Below, piece by piece: positions 7,200 through 15,491 of a stretch of 64,000 bases of DNA; the stretch's first letter is position 1; each line of letters begins with the position of its first letter. This DNA comes from Bacillota bacterium. Its GTDB lineage: Bacteria > Bacillota > Clostridia > Christensenellales > SZUA-584. Made by a program: the position numbers and the translations under genes. The notes under the pieces are model-generated. The model worked only from the letters and a program-made list of their open reading frames with translations. It was not told the origin of the DNA and ran no database searches. The stretch covers positions 1 to 64,000 of the forward strand of contig JAEWRI010000046.1 in the NCBI GenBank assembly GCA_023460085.1. The letters run 5' to 3'.

Positions 7200-7675
7200 A
7201 ACCTCGTAGCCTTTCTATAAACTTTTGTCATTCGAAAATTAGCCAGGGAAATGTCTCCTCTAACTACTATATTTTCAGCCTGCACGATATATCCAAGCTT
7301 TTCAAAAAAAGGTTTTGCCGTGATAGAGGCGTACGTTTCAAAGAAAACAACATTTTTATCTATGGCACGACGTTCCAATTCCTTTACCAGTGCTGCTGCA
7401 ATACCGATTCCTTGATAATCCTTATGCACATAGAGTCTGTCCAGATAGCCATTCCTGTCCATATCGGCAAAACCCGCAATCACACCACTTTGCACAGCCA
7501 CCAAAGTGGTGTGCTCTAAGAAGGAGCGATTCCATTCGTCCACATCGACATCTCCTGTGGCCCAAGCGTCAAGCTGATCTTCTGTGTAATCCTTCGCATT
7601 GACTGTATGAACGGTATCATAAAATAATTGTGCCAGCAAAGGGCAATCGTTAGGCTTGTATTCTCTGATTATCAT
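7175..7675 (-). CDS. GNAT N-acetyltransferase
   Basis: A 166-residue single-domain GNAT protein. MIIREYKPNDCPLLAQLF is a standard first strand. LDRLYVHKDYQGIGIAAALV (about 88-107) holds strand 4 and the Q/RxxGxG/A acetyl-CoA loop, and FFETYASITAKPFFEKLGY is the usual C-terminal core. Its substrate is unknown. It lies 35 bases after the LUD gene and overlaps the next GNAT gene. Two adjacent acetyltransferases in an operon with an MBL protein may serve a detoxification or resistance function, but that is inference. Confidence 0.88.
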   Translation of the reverse strand: MIIREYKPNDCPLLAQLFYDTVHTVNAKDYTEDQLDAWATGDVDVDEWNRSFLEHTTLVAVQSGVIAGFADMDRNGYLDRLYVHKDYQGIGIAAALVKELERRAIDKNVVFFETYASITAKPFFEKLGYIVQAENIVVRGDISLANFRMTKVYRKATRLWNCKQSD

Positions 7676-7710
7676 AGTACCCGCCTCATGATCCGAAATC
7701 TCCCTTAACT

Positions 7711-8328
7711 TTAATAGCCATAATTTCCATCAATGAATATGACCTTAATTCGTTCCTTCACAAATTGACCGGTTATCAGTACGAAATCATTGCAAATCCG
7801 CTGGGAATGATGACAATCAATACACCGGCCCAATGTTGTACACGGTGTTTCTTTTCCAAGTCGTTTCGCATCCAGCGGTGCGGCAATCTGGCGAGTACGC
7901 AGAATAGCGTCATCTACAGATTTTACAATCTTATTCGTTCCTGCAACAGCAATCACCTGTTTTGGTCCATAAATCATCGGCGCAATACGACTGCCGTTTC
8001 CATCGATATTAAACAGTTTGCCGTCTGCGGTCACGGCATTGACTCCCGTTAGAAACGTGTCCGCACGGAAGTTTCGGAGGTAAATTTCCCGTTTTTCCTC
8101 GTGGCTCAAGCCTTCCTGGTGCTTATCCAGAAAATCGTAATGATGATTCCTGACATACTCATACACGCCGGTCTGCTCCAGCGTGACGGAATCACCGCAG
8201 CCCACGGTCTGCCCTTCGGGCATCAATTTCCGAATCAGCTCATGTAACTGAAAGATGGATTCCACATAGTATCCGGCCATGTGATTTTTGCCTAAATTGT
8301 CTATTGTCTCTTTGATGGTATCCTTCAT
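7711..8328 (-). CDS. LUD-domain (LutC/YkgG-like) lactate utilisation protein
   Basis: About 205 residues. The protein belongs to the LUD/DUF162 family: VGCGDSVTLEQTGV, FLTGVNAVTADGKLFNIDG, VIAVAGTNKIV and a C-terminal cysteine pair segment CTTLGRCIDC are characteristic. LUD proteins act with iron-sulfur proteins in lactate oxidation (LutABC), but stand-alone clostridial copies like this one have no proven role. I chose ATG 8328 with GGGAGAG just upstream rather than the longer frame starting at 8382. It heads the five-gene minus-strand operon reaching to 4799. Confidence 0.85.
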   Translation of the reverse strand: MKDTIKETIDNLGKNHMAGYYVESIFQLHELIRKLMPEGQTVGCGDSVTLEQTGVYEYVRNHHYDFLDKHQEGLSHEEKREIYLRNFRADTFLTGVNAVTADGKLFNIDGNGSRIAPMIYGPKQVIAVAGTNKIVKSVDDAILRTRQIAAPLDAKRLGKETPCTTLGRCIDCHHSQRICNDFVLITGQFVKERIKVIFIDGNYGY

Positions 8329-8401
8329 ATTTCTCTCCCAAGTGCTTATCGATACACGAATATCCGACCTGTTCCCACGCATACGTCAAAAACCAAAAAA
8401 C

Positions 8402-8483
8402 ATCAATCCTGTCCACACACCAGCCCCGAAAACGCAAAACATCTATCCTGTCCTGTCGTGAAAGCCCGTTATCAATCCTGTCC
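8402..8483. repeat. Three copies of a 13-base repeat upstream of the LUD operon
   Basis: ATCAATCCTGTCC occurs at 8402-8414 and 8471-8483, with the one-mismatch copy ATCTATCCTGTCC at 8441-8453. Start-to-start spacings are 39 and 30 bases. They lie 74-155 bases upstream of the LUD gene start and may be regulator sites or remains of a decayed repeat-containing gene. This stretch (8329-8606) has no convincing gene. Confidence 0.5.
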
Positions 8484-8606
8484 TCTCGCGAACGGAATCC
8501 GACCCGATAGATTGATTCCCATGCACAGGTAAAAAACCGTTTTGAGCGTACAGTTTGAAAACTGCAAAACCACAGAAACGGCTTATTTACTGGGCTTTTC
8601 ACACAC

Positions 8607-9950
8607 TCAATCTTTCACCCTTGACATCAATACCACACACTCAACGTGCGTCGTCTGCGGAAACATGTCCACGGCTTTAACTGCTTTCACCTCATACCCG
8701 CCTGTGCATAATACCGCCGCATCGCGCGCCAGCGTAGCCGCATCGCACGAGACGTAAATGATGCGCTTGGGTTCCATTGCCGCCAGTTCTTCCAACAGTC
8801 TTTTTTCGCAACCCTTCCGTGGCGGATCGAGCAGCACGACATCCGGCTTTGCCGCTGTATGCACCGCTTCAGCCAGCATCGCGCCCGCGTCACCCGCAAG
8901 GAACTGAGCGTTGTCAATGCCGTTCAGCTTCGCGTTCTCACGCGCGTTCTCCACTGCGTCTTCCACGTACTCGATACCCACTACAGCCTTCGCGCGCTTC
9001 GCGGCCAGCAGCGACAGCGTGCCGATGCCGCAGAACAGGTCGAACACCGTATCCTTTTTCGAAATCGCCGCATACTCCAGGGCAATTCCGTACAGCCTTT
9101 CCGACTGCGGGTGATTCACCTGCAGAAAACTCGTCAGCCCCGCGCGAAAGAAGAGGTCCTCATAACGCTCCGTCAGGGCTTCATCGCCCCAGAGCACGCG
9201 GCTTTTTGCGCCGAGAATCGCGTTGCCTTTGTCGCGGTTGAGGTTGAGTACTACGCTTCTGATGCCCGGCACACGCTTCAGCGCCTCCACCAGAGACGCC
9301 TCATCCACGCCCTCGCACACCACGACTCCCGCCATCACGGGGCCGTCCGAGGCCTGCCGGGCCACGATATGGCGCAGCGTGCCCCTGCCGGTTTCCTCAT
9401 CGTATGCGGATATGCCGTTCTCACGCGCCCACTGTACGACGGCATCCTTCACCGCGTTCAGCGCAGGGCGCTGTATGGCGCAGTCGGCCGGAACGACGTG
9501 ATGGCTGCGCGGCGCGAAAAACCCCGCGTTCACTCCCCCGTCCGTATGCTGCACGGGAAAGGCGGCTTTGTTACGATACGCCTGCACAGCGTCCGAAGGC
9601 ACAATCTCCGGCAGCTCAATATCGATGCCGCCGATGCGCCGGAAGCATTCCCGCACGTACCGCCGCTTGTACTCAAGCTGACCCGCGTAGGAAAGGTGCT
9701 GCAGCGTACAGCCGCCGCATCGTTCAAACGCCGGGCAGACAGGCGCCACGCGCTCCGGTGATGACCGGTGCAGTGCGGAGAGCTTCGCTGCCGCGTAATT
9801 CTTCGCCGTTTTGACAATATGTGCAGTGACTGCTTCTCCCGGCAGCGCGCGCGGCACAAAAACCGCCATACCTTCATGGCGGCCCACGCCCGCACCCTCC
9901 ACCGTAAGGTCATCTATGGTCAGTTCAATTGCATCGTTTTTATTCAGCAT
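8607..9950 (-). CDS. rlmD: 23S rRNA (uracil-5-)-methyltransferase, RlmD/TrmA family
   Basis: About 447 residues in three parts. An N-terminal TRAM domain (LTVEGAGVGRHEGMAVFVP) is followed by an iron-sulfur motif (CPAFERCGGCTLQHL). A C-terminal SAM methyltransferase domain has VFDLFCGIGTLSLLAAK, LLDPPRKGC and YVSCDAATLARD, the last two holding the catalytic nucleophile region. The family methylates U1939 or U747 of 23S rRNA, or U54 of tRNA; paralogues are hard to separate by sequence. I chose ATG 9950, which overlaps the stop of the phosphoesterase gene by 11 bases, because the TRAM domain starts directly after it. Confidence 0.9.
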   Translation of the reverse strand: MLNKNDAIELTIDDLTVEGAGVGRHEGMAVFVPRALPGEAVTAHIVKTAKNYAAAKLSALHRSSPERVAPVCPAFERCGGCTLQHLSYAGQLEYKRRYVRECFRRIGGIDIELPEIVPSDAVQAYRNKAAFPVQHTDGGVNAGFFAPRSHHVVPADCAIQRPALNAVKDAVVQWARENGISAYDEETGRGTLRHIVARQASDGPVMAGVVVCEGVDEASLVEALKRVPGIRSVVLNLNRDKGNAILGAKSRVLWGDEALTERYEDLFFRAGLTSFLQVNHPQSERLYGIALEYAAISKKDTVFDLFCGIGTLSLLAAKRAKAVVGIEYVEDAVENARENAKLNGIDNAQFLAGDAGAMLAEAVHTAAKPDVVLLDPPRKGCEKRLLEELAAMEPKRIIYVSCDAATLARDAAVLCTGGYEVKAVKAVDMFPQTTHVECVVLMSRVKD

Positions 9951-10575
9951 ATCCCCGAAGCTTTCTGAAACCGTATTCGAGCGTATCCCCCAGCCACAGC
10001 ACACAGTAGCAAGGCCCAAGCGAGTGCTGGGGCTTGCCCACGCTGCCCGCGTTGAGGATCAGTCCGTCATCCGTCGACGCGGCGAACGGCGAATGCGTAT
10101 GCCCGCATAGCAGAATATCCGCGTCCATTCGCGCCGCCATCGCGCACAATTCCTCCCGCGGCGTCATAATCCCAATGCCCTCGTTGATGCGCCTGTCAGA
10201 GCCATGCGCGCATAGCAGCCGATATGTTCCAAGCTTGATGCGCTGCTGCTCCGGCAGGGCCGCCACCGTACTTGCGGCCTCATCCGACATCAGCGGACGC
10301 TGACGCAGGAAGTCTGCCTGACACCGCCTTTCGATGTCGCTCTTCGGCACAAAGTCTTCACCGATTTCATTCAGCCATTCGTCGGTGTTGCCCCGCAGCC
10401 ATACGAGCGGCTTCATGCGCCGCATGATGTCAAAGCAGGCCTGCGGCGCATCCCCGCCGAACAGCAGGTCGCCCAAAAAAATGACGCCGTCCGCTCCGCA
10501 GCGCGCGATATCGGCTTCCACTGCGCTCAGCGCCTTCGCGTTGCCATGAACATCGCTCAATACCGCTATGACCAC
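9940..10575 (-). CDS. Calcineurin-like metallophosphoesterase (YfcE-like)
   Basis: About 211 residues. The metallophosphoesterase motifs are in order: VLSDVHGN (DxH), VIFLGDLLFGG (GD), LRGNTDEW (GNxD/E), LLCAHGSD and LLCGHTHSPF (GHTH). It is a small single-domain enzyme of the YfcE/MJ0936 type; substrates are probably phosphodiesters or nucleotides. The start is GTG 10575, seven bases after GGAGG; this puts MVIAVLSDVHGN at the N-terminus, as in homologues, instead of the longer arginine-rich frame. It is coupled to rlmD by an 11-base overlap. Confidence 0.85.
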   Translation of the reverse strand: MVIAVLSDVHGNAKALSAVEADIARCGADGVIFLGDLLFGGDAPQACFDIMRRMKPLVWLRGNTDEWLNEIGEDFVPKSDIERRCQADFLRQRPLMSDEAASTVAALPEQQRIKLGTYRLLCAHGSDRRINEGIGIMTPREELCAMAARMDADILLCGHTHSPFAASTDDGLILNAGSVGKPQHSLGPCYCVLWLGDTLEYGFRKLRGYAE

Positions 10576-10646
10576 CGCTTTCCTCCGTACCGTTTGAGGC
10601 ATTATACCACATTTCCGCCGAGACGATACACCCAACACCGCGGCGC

Positions 10647-11642
10647 TCAACCCTGATTCTTCAGTATCGCCACCATCTCGACGATGTTTTCCGCCGGGAC
10701 ATCTTTTGTGAGCGCATGGGACGGCCCGACAATATATCCGCCGCTTCTCGCCATATCGATTTTACGGACAACTTCCTCGCGCACCTCTTCCACCGTGCCG
10801 AAAGGCAGCACGCGCTGCAAGCTGACGCCGCCCAGGAATGTGATGTCCCTGCCGTACTCACGCTTCAGCGCCGCGATATCGAAAACCTCCGGCTGGAACG
10901 GATCGTAGATGTCCACCCCGACCTCGATGATATCGGGCAGTATTTCACGGATATCGCCGCAGGTATGAATATACACCGTCCTCCCGTGCGCCCTGACGCG
11001 ATCGAACAGTATTTTCAGGCGGGGCTTGATAAACCTGCGCCACAGCTTCGGCCCCATGATGAGCCCGCGCTGCTGACCCCAGTCGTCTCCGAAATAACAG
11101 CAGTCCACAAAACGATATTGGCACGCCCTGTCCACCAGCGCGAGAAAATAGTCCAGCAGCCTGTCCATCAGATCATCGACAGCGCCGGGGTTCAGTATCA
11201 TATCGGAAAGCACGTTTTCCATGCCGTACAGCATCCACGCCCGTTCGAAAAACACGTGAGAAAACTGCGCGACATTATACCGTCCGCCTTCCGTAAAACG
11301 GTCAAACTTTGTGAACCAGCCGGAGCCTTCCTTGTCCGGGAATGCGTACTGATTTACGTTCCCGCTGTCCACCGGGTATTCCTCCACCACACCTATCTCT
11401 TTGTCCTTGGTCTTGTTAAAGATAACCCCGAACTCGTCCTGTACGTGGTTTTCCCTTGGAACCACCTTGGGCGGACGAGGGTCGATAAACTCCATGCAAT
11501 TGCCCAGCGCGGATAAAAAATCTTCCTCGTGATAATAGTCTGCCATCTTGCGGTACGCCTCGGGCGTAAAGCCAATCTGATACGGAACGATTTCCACCGG
11601 CACGCGCCGGATCGCCTGTGACACCTTCTGTTTCCCGTTCAT
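10647..11642 (-). CDS. Uroporphyrinogen decarboxylase-like (URO-D family) protein
   Basis: About 331 residues with the URO-D/MtaA-type TIM barrel. The central strand is FVDCCYFGDDWGQQRGLIMGP, followed by VYIHTCGDIREILPDIIE, DIYDPFQPE, FLGGVSLQ, and at the C-terminus GGYIVGPSHALTKDVPAENI. These proteins in Clostridia are usually corrinoid- or C1-linked methyltransferase relatives rather than haem enzymes. No haem gene is nearby, so I do not call hemE. ATG 11642 is chosen because CAGGAG stands nine bases before it; the ATG at 11651 abuts the ribosome site. Confidence 0.82.
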   Translation of the reverse strand: MNGKQKVSQAIRRVPVEIVPYQIGFTPEAYRKMADYYHEEDFLSALGNCMEFIDPRPPKVVPRENHVQDEFGVIFNKTKDKEIGVVEEYPVDSGNVNQYAFPDKEGSGWFTKFDRFTEGGRYNVAQFSHVFFERAWMLYGMENVLSDMILNPGAVDDLMDRLLDYFLALVDRACQYRFVDCCYFGDDWGQQRGLIMGPKLWRRFIKPRLKILFDRVRAHGRTVYIHTCGDIREILPDIIEVGVDIYDPFQPEVFDIAALKREYGRDITFLGGVSLQRVLPFGTVEEVREEVVRKIDMARSGGYIVGPSHALTKDVPAENIVEMVAILKNQG

Positions 11643-11846
11643 CTCACGCATCTCCTGTTTTTATTCAGCCAATAAAGAGAAACTTTAAGCTGCTCGGAAT
11701 GCATCGCTGCAACTTTCTTTGAGACTTTTTATAACTCCTGACGAAACTAATGCAAAAAATAGCACCTATGCTGCTGCCCTTACGATAGAACGGAATACGC
11801 CCATTGTCAACAAGCAAAAACCGGCTGGCTCTCACGCCGCCTGCCC

Positions 11847-12848
11847 CTACACGATGTATGCGATGCTTGCCTCCGGAAGGCGTCGCGCGATTTGTTCCCG
11901 CAGCCACTCCGAGGACTGCCGCTTGACGTCCTGCGTATACCCATACCGCCCGCGGCCGCAAAAGCCCATGGTGTGCTCGTCGTACAGCGGCACGGCATTG
12001 GGAAACGCCTGCGCGTTGATCTGGCGCGTGTTGATACCGTACGTCATAAATATGATTTCGAGGGGCGCGGCTTCCAGCAGGCCGGCGTCCAGTTCCGCTG
12101 CCATGGTTTCAAACAACGCCTCATACATGCCCTGCCAGCCCGGCAGCAATATCACGGGCGCGACAAGTATGCCTGCGCCGTAGCCCGCGCGATATAGCTT
12201 ATTGAGCGCCGCGATGCGCTCGTGCAGCCCGGATGTGCCGAATTCCACGCTCCGGATGACTTCCTCCGGATTGAGGCTCATCCTCACCGTAACGTTGTCT
12301 CCATGCGCAAGCGGCAGCAGCGGATCCACCATGTCGAACTTCGTGGGCAGCGTCAGCCGCGCGTTCCGGACATCCGCGAACTGTGCAACGGTCCATTCCA
12401 GACTGCCGCTCACGCTGTTCTCCAGCACGAGATCGGAATTGCTGCCTATTTCAAACACGCTGTCCGGGTACTTTTCCGCCGCCCTTTTCAGCTTCGCCAT
12501 CATCGCTTCGCGGTTGACGAAAACGCGCAGATATGCGCTCGTAAAATAGGTGCAGACGAGGTAACAGTACAGGCACATCGCGCTGCATCCCGATGAAGTA
12601 TACGGCACGAGGAAGTCCGAAGTTTTGTTGTTGCGCTGGTGCGCAAGCGATTTACGCACACCCAGCACGAGGTATCGCTTCAGCCTTGGGAAATCGCGGT
12701 CGGGGCGTTCCCGCAGCTCCGGGATGCGGTTGTGATCGTCTATCCAGACTGCCTCCGTATCCGCGTACTTTTCGATGAGTTCTCTGCCCAGCGCGTAGTT
12801 TTCGCACCCTTTTTCGATATAGAGATTTTCCGGCACAAACGGCTTCAT
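11847..12848 (-). CDS. splB: Spore photoproduct lyase, clostridial type
   Basis: A 333-residue radical-SAM enzyme that repairs the spore photoproduct (thyminyl-thymine dimer) in germinating spores. The cluster cysteines are C88, C92 and C95 in SGCSAMCLYCY, followed by YLVCTYF with C99. Further family blocks are TLPTKFDMVDPLLPL, VRMSLNPEEVIRSVE and EIIFMTYG. At the place where the Bacillus enzyme has its hydrogen-donor cysteine (Cys141), this protein reads EIGSNSDLVLEN without cysteine, as I recall for clostridial homologues. The start follows a strong AGGAGG. It is divergent from the response regulator at 12956, with a shared symmetric promoter. Confidence 0.9.
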   Translation of the reverse strand: MKPFVPENLYIEKGCENYALGRELIEKYADTEAVWIDDHNRIPELRERPDRDFPRLKRYLVLGVRKSLAHQRNNKTSDFLVPYTSSGCSAMCLYCYLVCTYFTSAYLRVFVNREAMMAKLKRAAEKYPDSVFEIGSNSDLVLENSVSGSLEWTVAQFADVRNARLTLPTKFDMVDPLLPLAHGDNVTVRMSLNPEEVIRSVEFGTSGLHERIAALNKLYRAGYGAGILVAPVILLPGWQGMYEALFETMAAELDAGLLEAAPLEIIFMTYGINTRQINAQAFPNAVPLYDEHTMGFCGRGRYGYTQDVKRQSSEWLREQIARRLPEASIAYIV

Positions 12849-12917
12849 AGTATCCTCCTGTGTACTAGTTTGCGCAGCAGCGCAGCAGAAAATAGGCGTG
12901 TGCCCGATGCGGCGTGC

Positions 12918-12951
12918 TTATTTTACTTCTCAGCCACTTATGGTAAAATAA
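12918..12951. promoter_or_regulatory. Symmetric divergent promoter/operator between splB and the response regulator
   Basis: TTATTTTAC (12918-12926) and GTAAAATAA (12943-12951) are perfect inverted repeats. On the plus strand TAAAAT (12944-12949) is a -10 box, and TTTTAC 17 bases upstream is a weak -35; the minus strand is the mirror image. The -10 box of each direction therefore overlaps the -35 of the other. The plus transcript would start near 12956, at the ATG itself. Confidence 0.5.
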
Positions 12952-12955
12952 ACGC

Positions 12956-13642
12956 ATGGAAACGCGCCGTATTCTGATTGTGGATGACGACAAACATATT
13001 CGCGAACTGCTCGAGCTCTATTTTGTGAACGCGGGTTATGAAACCGGGCTGTGCGGCAATGCGCGCTGTGCGCTCGATAAGCTGCGCGCCGAAAGGTTCG
13101 ATATCGCGCTGCTGGATGTGATGCTGCCCGATATGGGCGGCTTCGAGCTTTGCCGCGCCGTCAAGGAAAAGCAGGACATCCCCGTCATACTGATTACGGC
13201 AAAGGATATGCTGAACGACAAGATCCGGGGCTTCAACAGCGGCGCGGATGACTACGTCGTCAAGCCCTTTGAGCCGGCGGAGGTGGTGGCCCGGGCACAG
13301 GCGCGGCTGCGCAAGCCCCGGGCGGAGAGCGCCCCGGAACCGCCGATACTGTCCATCGGCAGCGTCACTGTCAACATCACCGCGTACGAAGTGCGCAAAG
13401 GCGGCACGCCCGTGGAATTCAAGCCGCGCGAAGTGCAGCTGCTGCACTTCCTGCTGCGCAACAAAAACATCGTGCTTTCCCGGGAGACGCTGCTCCAGAA
13501 GGTCTGGAACTACGACATCGCGGGCGATACGCGCACGGTGGATGTGCATATCAATACACTGCGCCAAAAGCTGCTCGACGAAAACGAGCCCTGGGACATC
13601 AAAACCGTCTGGGGCGTGGGCTATAAGCTCGAGGAGCGGTGA
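12956..13642 (+). CDS. OmpR/PhoB-family response regulator
   Basis: A 228-residue response regulator. The receiver domain (1-115) has the acidic pair IVDDDKHI, the phospho-acceptor Asp in ALLDVMLPD, the conserved Thr in LITAKD and the Lys in DYVVKPFEPAE. The C-terminal winged helix (about 130-228) has FKPREVQLLHFLLRNKN and TRTVDVHINTLRQKL. It is translationally coupled to the histidine kinase at 13642. There is no clear ribosome site, and the -10 box lies seven bases before the ATG, so the mRNA may be leaderless. The cognate signal is unknown; the two exported proteins downstream are likely targets or sensors. Confidence 0.93.
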   Translation: METRRILIVDDDKHIRELLELYFVNAGYETGLCGNARCALDKLRAERFDIALLDVMLPDMGGFELCRAVKEKQDIPVILITAKDMLNDKIRGFNSGADDYVVKPFEPAEVVARAQARLRKPRAESAPEPPILSIGSVTVNITAYEVRKGGTPVEFKPREVQLLHFLLRNKNIVLSRETLLQKVWNYDIAGDTRTVDVHINTLRQKLLDENEPWDIKTVWGVGYKLEER

Positions 13643-15030
13643 TGTTCAGAAGCCTGTTCCAGAAGCTCTTTATCCTCTATTTATCCATACTGGTGCTCGT
13701 AACGCTGGTACTTTCCATTGTCGTCTCCGCGCTTGCGGATAATTATGTGTATAATTCCAAACACGATCTGCTGGACAGCGTAGCGGTAAAAACAGCAGCA
13801 GCGGCAGACCGGTTCATAGCGGGTGAAATCAGTCAGACAGCACTGACGGAGATTATCAATTCTCTGGCCTATGTTTCCAATGCGAAGATTTACGTACTGC
13901 AGGCGAACAAGGCCGCGGTGGAGGGAATAGACCTCAGCGGCAAGCTGGAAGGCCAGTACATACGGGACGCGCTTGAAACCGTATTCTCCGGTGAGCGTGT
14001 ATTCCTCCGGCGGCAATATTCCCAAGGGTTCGATGCGCAGGTATTGTTCGCGGCATACCCCTGGTACGACGGCGACGCCATCCGCGGCGCGCTGCTGATA
14101 TTCTCTCCCGAGGAAGATATCTCCGCCATCGTATCCGGCGTCCGCCTGGCGACCTGGCTGACGGCGACAGCGTTCGTGCTGCTGGGCGGCGTGCTCATAT
14201 TCTTCGTGACGCGGCGCGTGGTTCGCCCCATCAAAGCGCTGGACGAGGCGTCGCGCCGCATGGCGCTGGGGGAAGCAGCGGAAGACGTCGAGGTACGCGG
14301 CGGCGATGAAGCGGGGCGGCTGGCACGCTCCTTCAACAGCATGAAGCACAAGCTGGAGCAGAACGAGGCGCTGCGGCAGGAGCTTATCGCGGGCATCTCG
14401 CACGACCTGCGCACCCCTGTTACCAGCATCAACGGATACCTCAGCGGCATGGCGGAGGGTGTCATCAAACCGGAGGACTACCCGCGTTATTTCAGCGTCA
14501 TCCGGCAGGAGACGCAGCGCCTGATGCGCCTCACAGACGAGGTTCTGCAGACCGCCAAGGTGCGCGCCGGCAGCATGGAACTCAGCCGCAGCCGCTTTGC
14601 GCTGCGCGAAGCCGTGGACGCGGCGCTCGCCGCCCATGCGCCGCTTGCAGCCGATAAGGGCATCCGCATCGAAGCCCGTGTAGACGACAGCCTCATGGTG
14701 AACGCAGAAGCGCAGAAGCTGGAACAGGTGCTCAGCAATCTTATCGGAAACGCCGTGAAATACTGCGGCAGAAGCGCCCTCGTCACGGTTGGCGCGGAAC
14801 GGCTGGAGGGCGGCGTACGCGTCTGCGTGGCGGACGACGGCCCGGGGATCGATCCCGAAAGACTGCCTCACATTTTTGACCGATTTTACCGCGCCGGTTT
14901 GAACCAGCCGGAAGGGTACGGCATGGGGCTCTGTATCGCCAAAGTGTATATAGAAGCACACGGCGGCAGCATCACCGCGGAAAGCAGGCCGGACAACGGC
15001 ACGCGCATTTGCTTTACGCTCCCCGGTTAA
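13642..15030 (+). CDS. Membrane sensor histidine kinase (HAMP-HisKA-HATPase)
   Basis: About 462 residues. Membrane segments are at about 10-30 and 168-188, with a 135-residue extracytoplasmic sensor between them, then HAMP (RRVVRPIKALDEASRRM). HisKA has ISHDLRTPVTSINGY, and the HATPase has NLIGNAVKYC (N box), ADDGPGIDPERLPHIFDRFY (G1/F) and GYGMGLCIAK (G2). The start ATG overlaps the stop of the regulator gene by one base, with GAGGAG five bases upstream. The sensor domain shows no recognised ligand motif. It partners the regulator encoded directly before it. Confidence 0.93.
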   Translation: MFRSLFQKLFILYLSILVLVTLVLSIVVSALADNYVYNSKHDLLDSVAVKTAAAADRFIAGEISQTALTEIINSLAYVSNAKIYVLQANKAAVEGIDLSGKLEGQYIRDALETVFSGERVFLRRQYSQGFDAQVLFAAYPWYDGDAIRGALLIFSPEEDISAIVSGVRLATWLTATAFVLLGGVLIFFVTRRVVRPIKALDEASRRMALGEAAEDVEVRGGDEAGRLARSFNSMKHKLEQNEALRQELIAGISHDLRTPVTSINGYLSGMAEGVIKPEDYPRYFSVIRQETQRLMRLTDEVLQTAKVRAGSMELSRSRFALREAVDAALAAHAPLAADKGIRIEARVDDSLMVNAEAQKLEQVLSNLIGNAVKYCGRSALVTVGAERLEGGVRVCVADDGPGIDPERLPHIFDRFYRAGLNQPEGYGMGLCIAKVYIEAHGGSITAESRPDNGTRICFTLPG

Positions 15031-15116
15031 CGTTTACAAACTGATTACATTCTCTCTGATCGCGTTTTACAACCACCCCATAGAATACGTGTATCGCTGA
15101 GAGAAAGGAGTTTGAT

Positions 15117-15476
15117 ATGAAGAAAGTGATACCCATCGTTCTGGCAACGGCGCTCTGCGTGGTGCTGCTGGGCGCATGCGTGCCGAAAAATTCCGGCGTC
15201 TCGCAGGCCTCGCCATCCATCCCGGCTTCCGCTTCCGTCGCCGCTTCGAATTCACCCATCACCGCCGCCGATACAACCGCTTCGGCCACGGAAAGCGCCG
15301 AGCCCGGCGCATCGCCCGACTCTGTGATCATCGCGGAGTCGTCCAACACCATCTCCGACGCCGAAAAGCAGGAGGTGCTTAACAATCTGATGGGCGAAAT
15401 CGACAGCGCGCTGGGCAGCATCGACAGTCTGGAAGATCTGGACGACTCCGATCTTGGCACGGACGATATCGGTTAA
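15117..15476 (+). CDS. Small Ser/Ala-rich lipoprotein
   Basis: A 119-residue protein with a lipoprotein signal peptide: KK, a hydrophobic core and the lipobox LLGAC, with Cys20 as the modified residue. The mature part is low-complexity Ser/Ala/Pro to about residue 80, then an acidic helical tail (EKQEVLNNLMGEIDSALGS) ending in an Asp-rich sequence. It is well placed after AGAAAGGAG. No family is recognised. It lies 86 bases after the histidine kinase and 15 bases before another exported protein, so it probably belongs to this two-component locus as a surface accessory or a regulated output. Confidence 0.8.
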   Translation: MKKVIPIVLATALCVVLLGACVPKNSGVSQASPSIPASASVAASNSPITAADTTASATESAEPGASPDSVIIAESSNTISDAEKQEVLNNLMGEIDSALGSIDSLEDLDDSDLGTDDIG

Positions 15477-15491
15477 AAGGAGGAAGAAACC

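Noticed and set aside
10647..11642. Calling the URO-D protein hemE
   Set aside because: No haem biosynthesis neighbours, and its sequence style fits the broader URO-D/methyltransferase family of Clostridia.
13681..14961. A 426-codon minus-strand frame
   Set aside because: It is antisense to the histidine kinase gene, whose catalytic boxes are all present on the plus strand.
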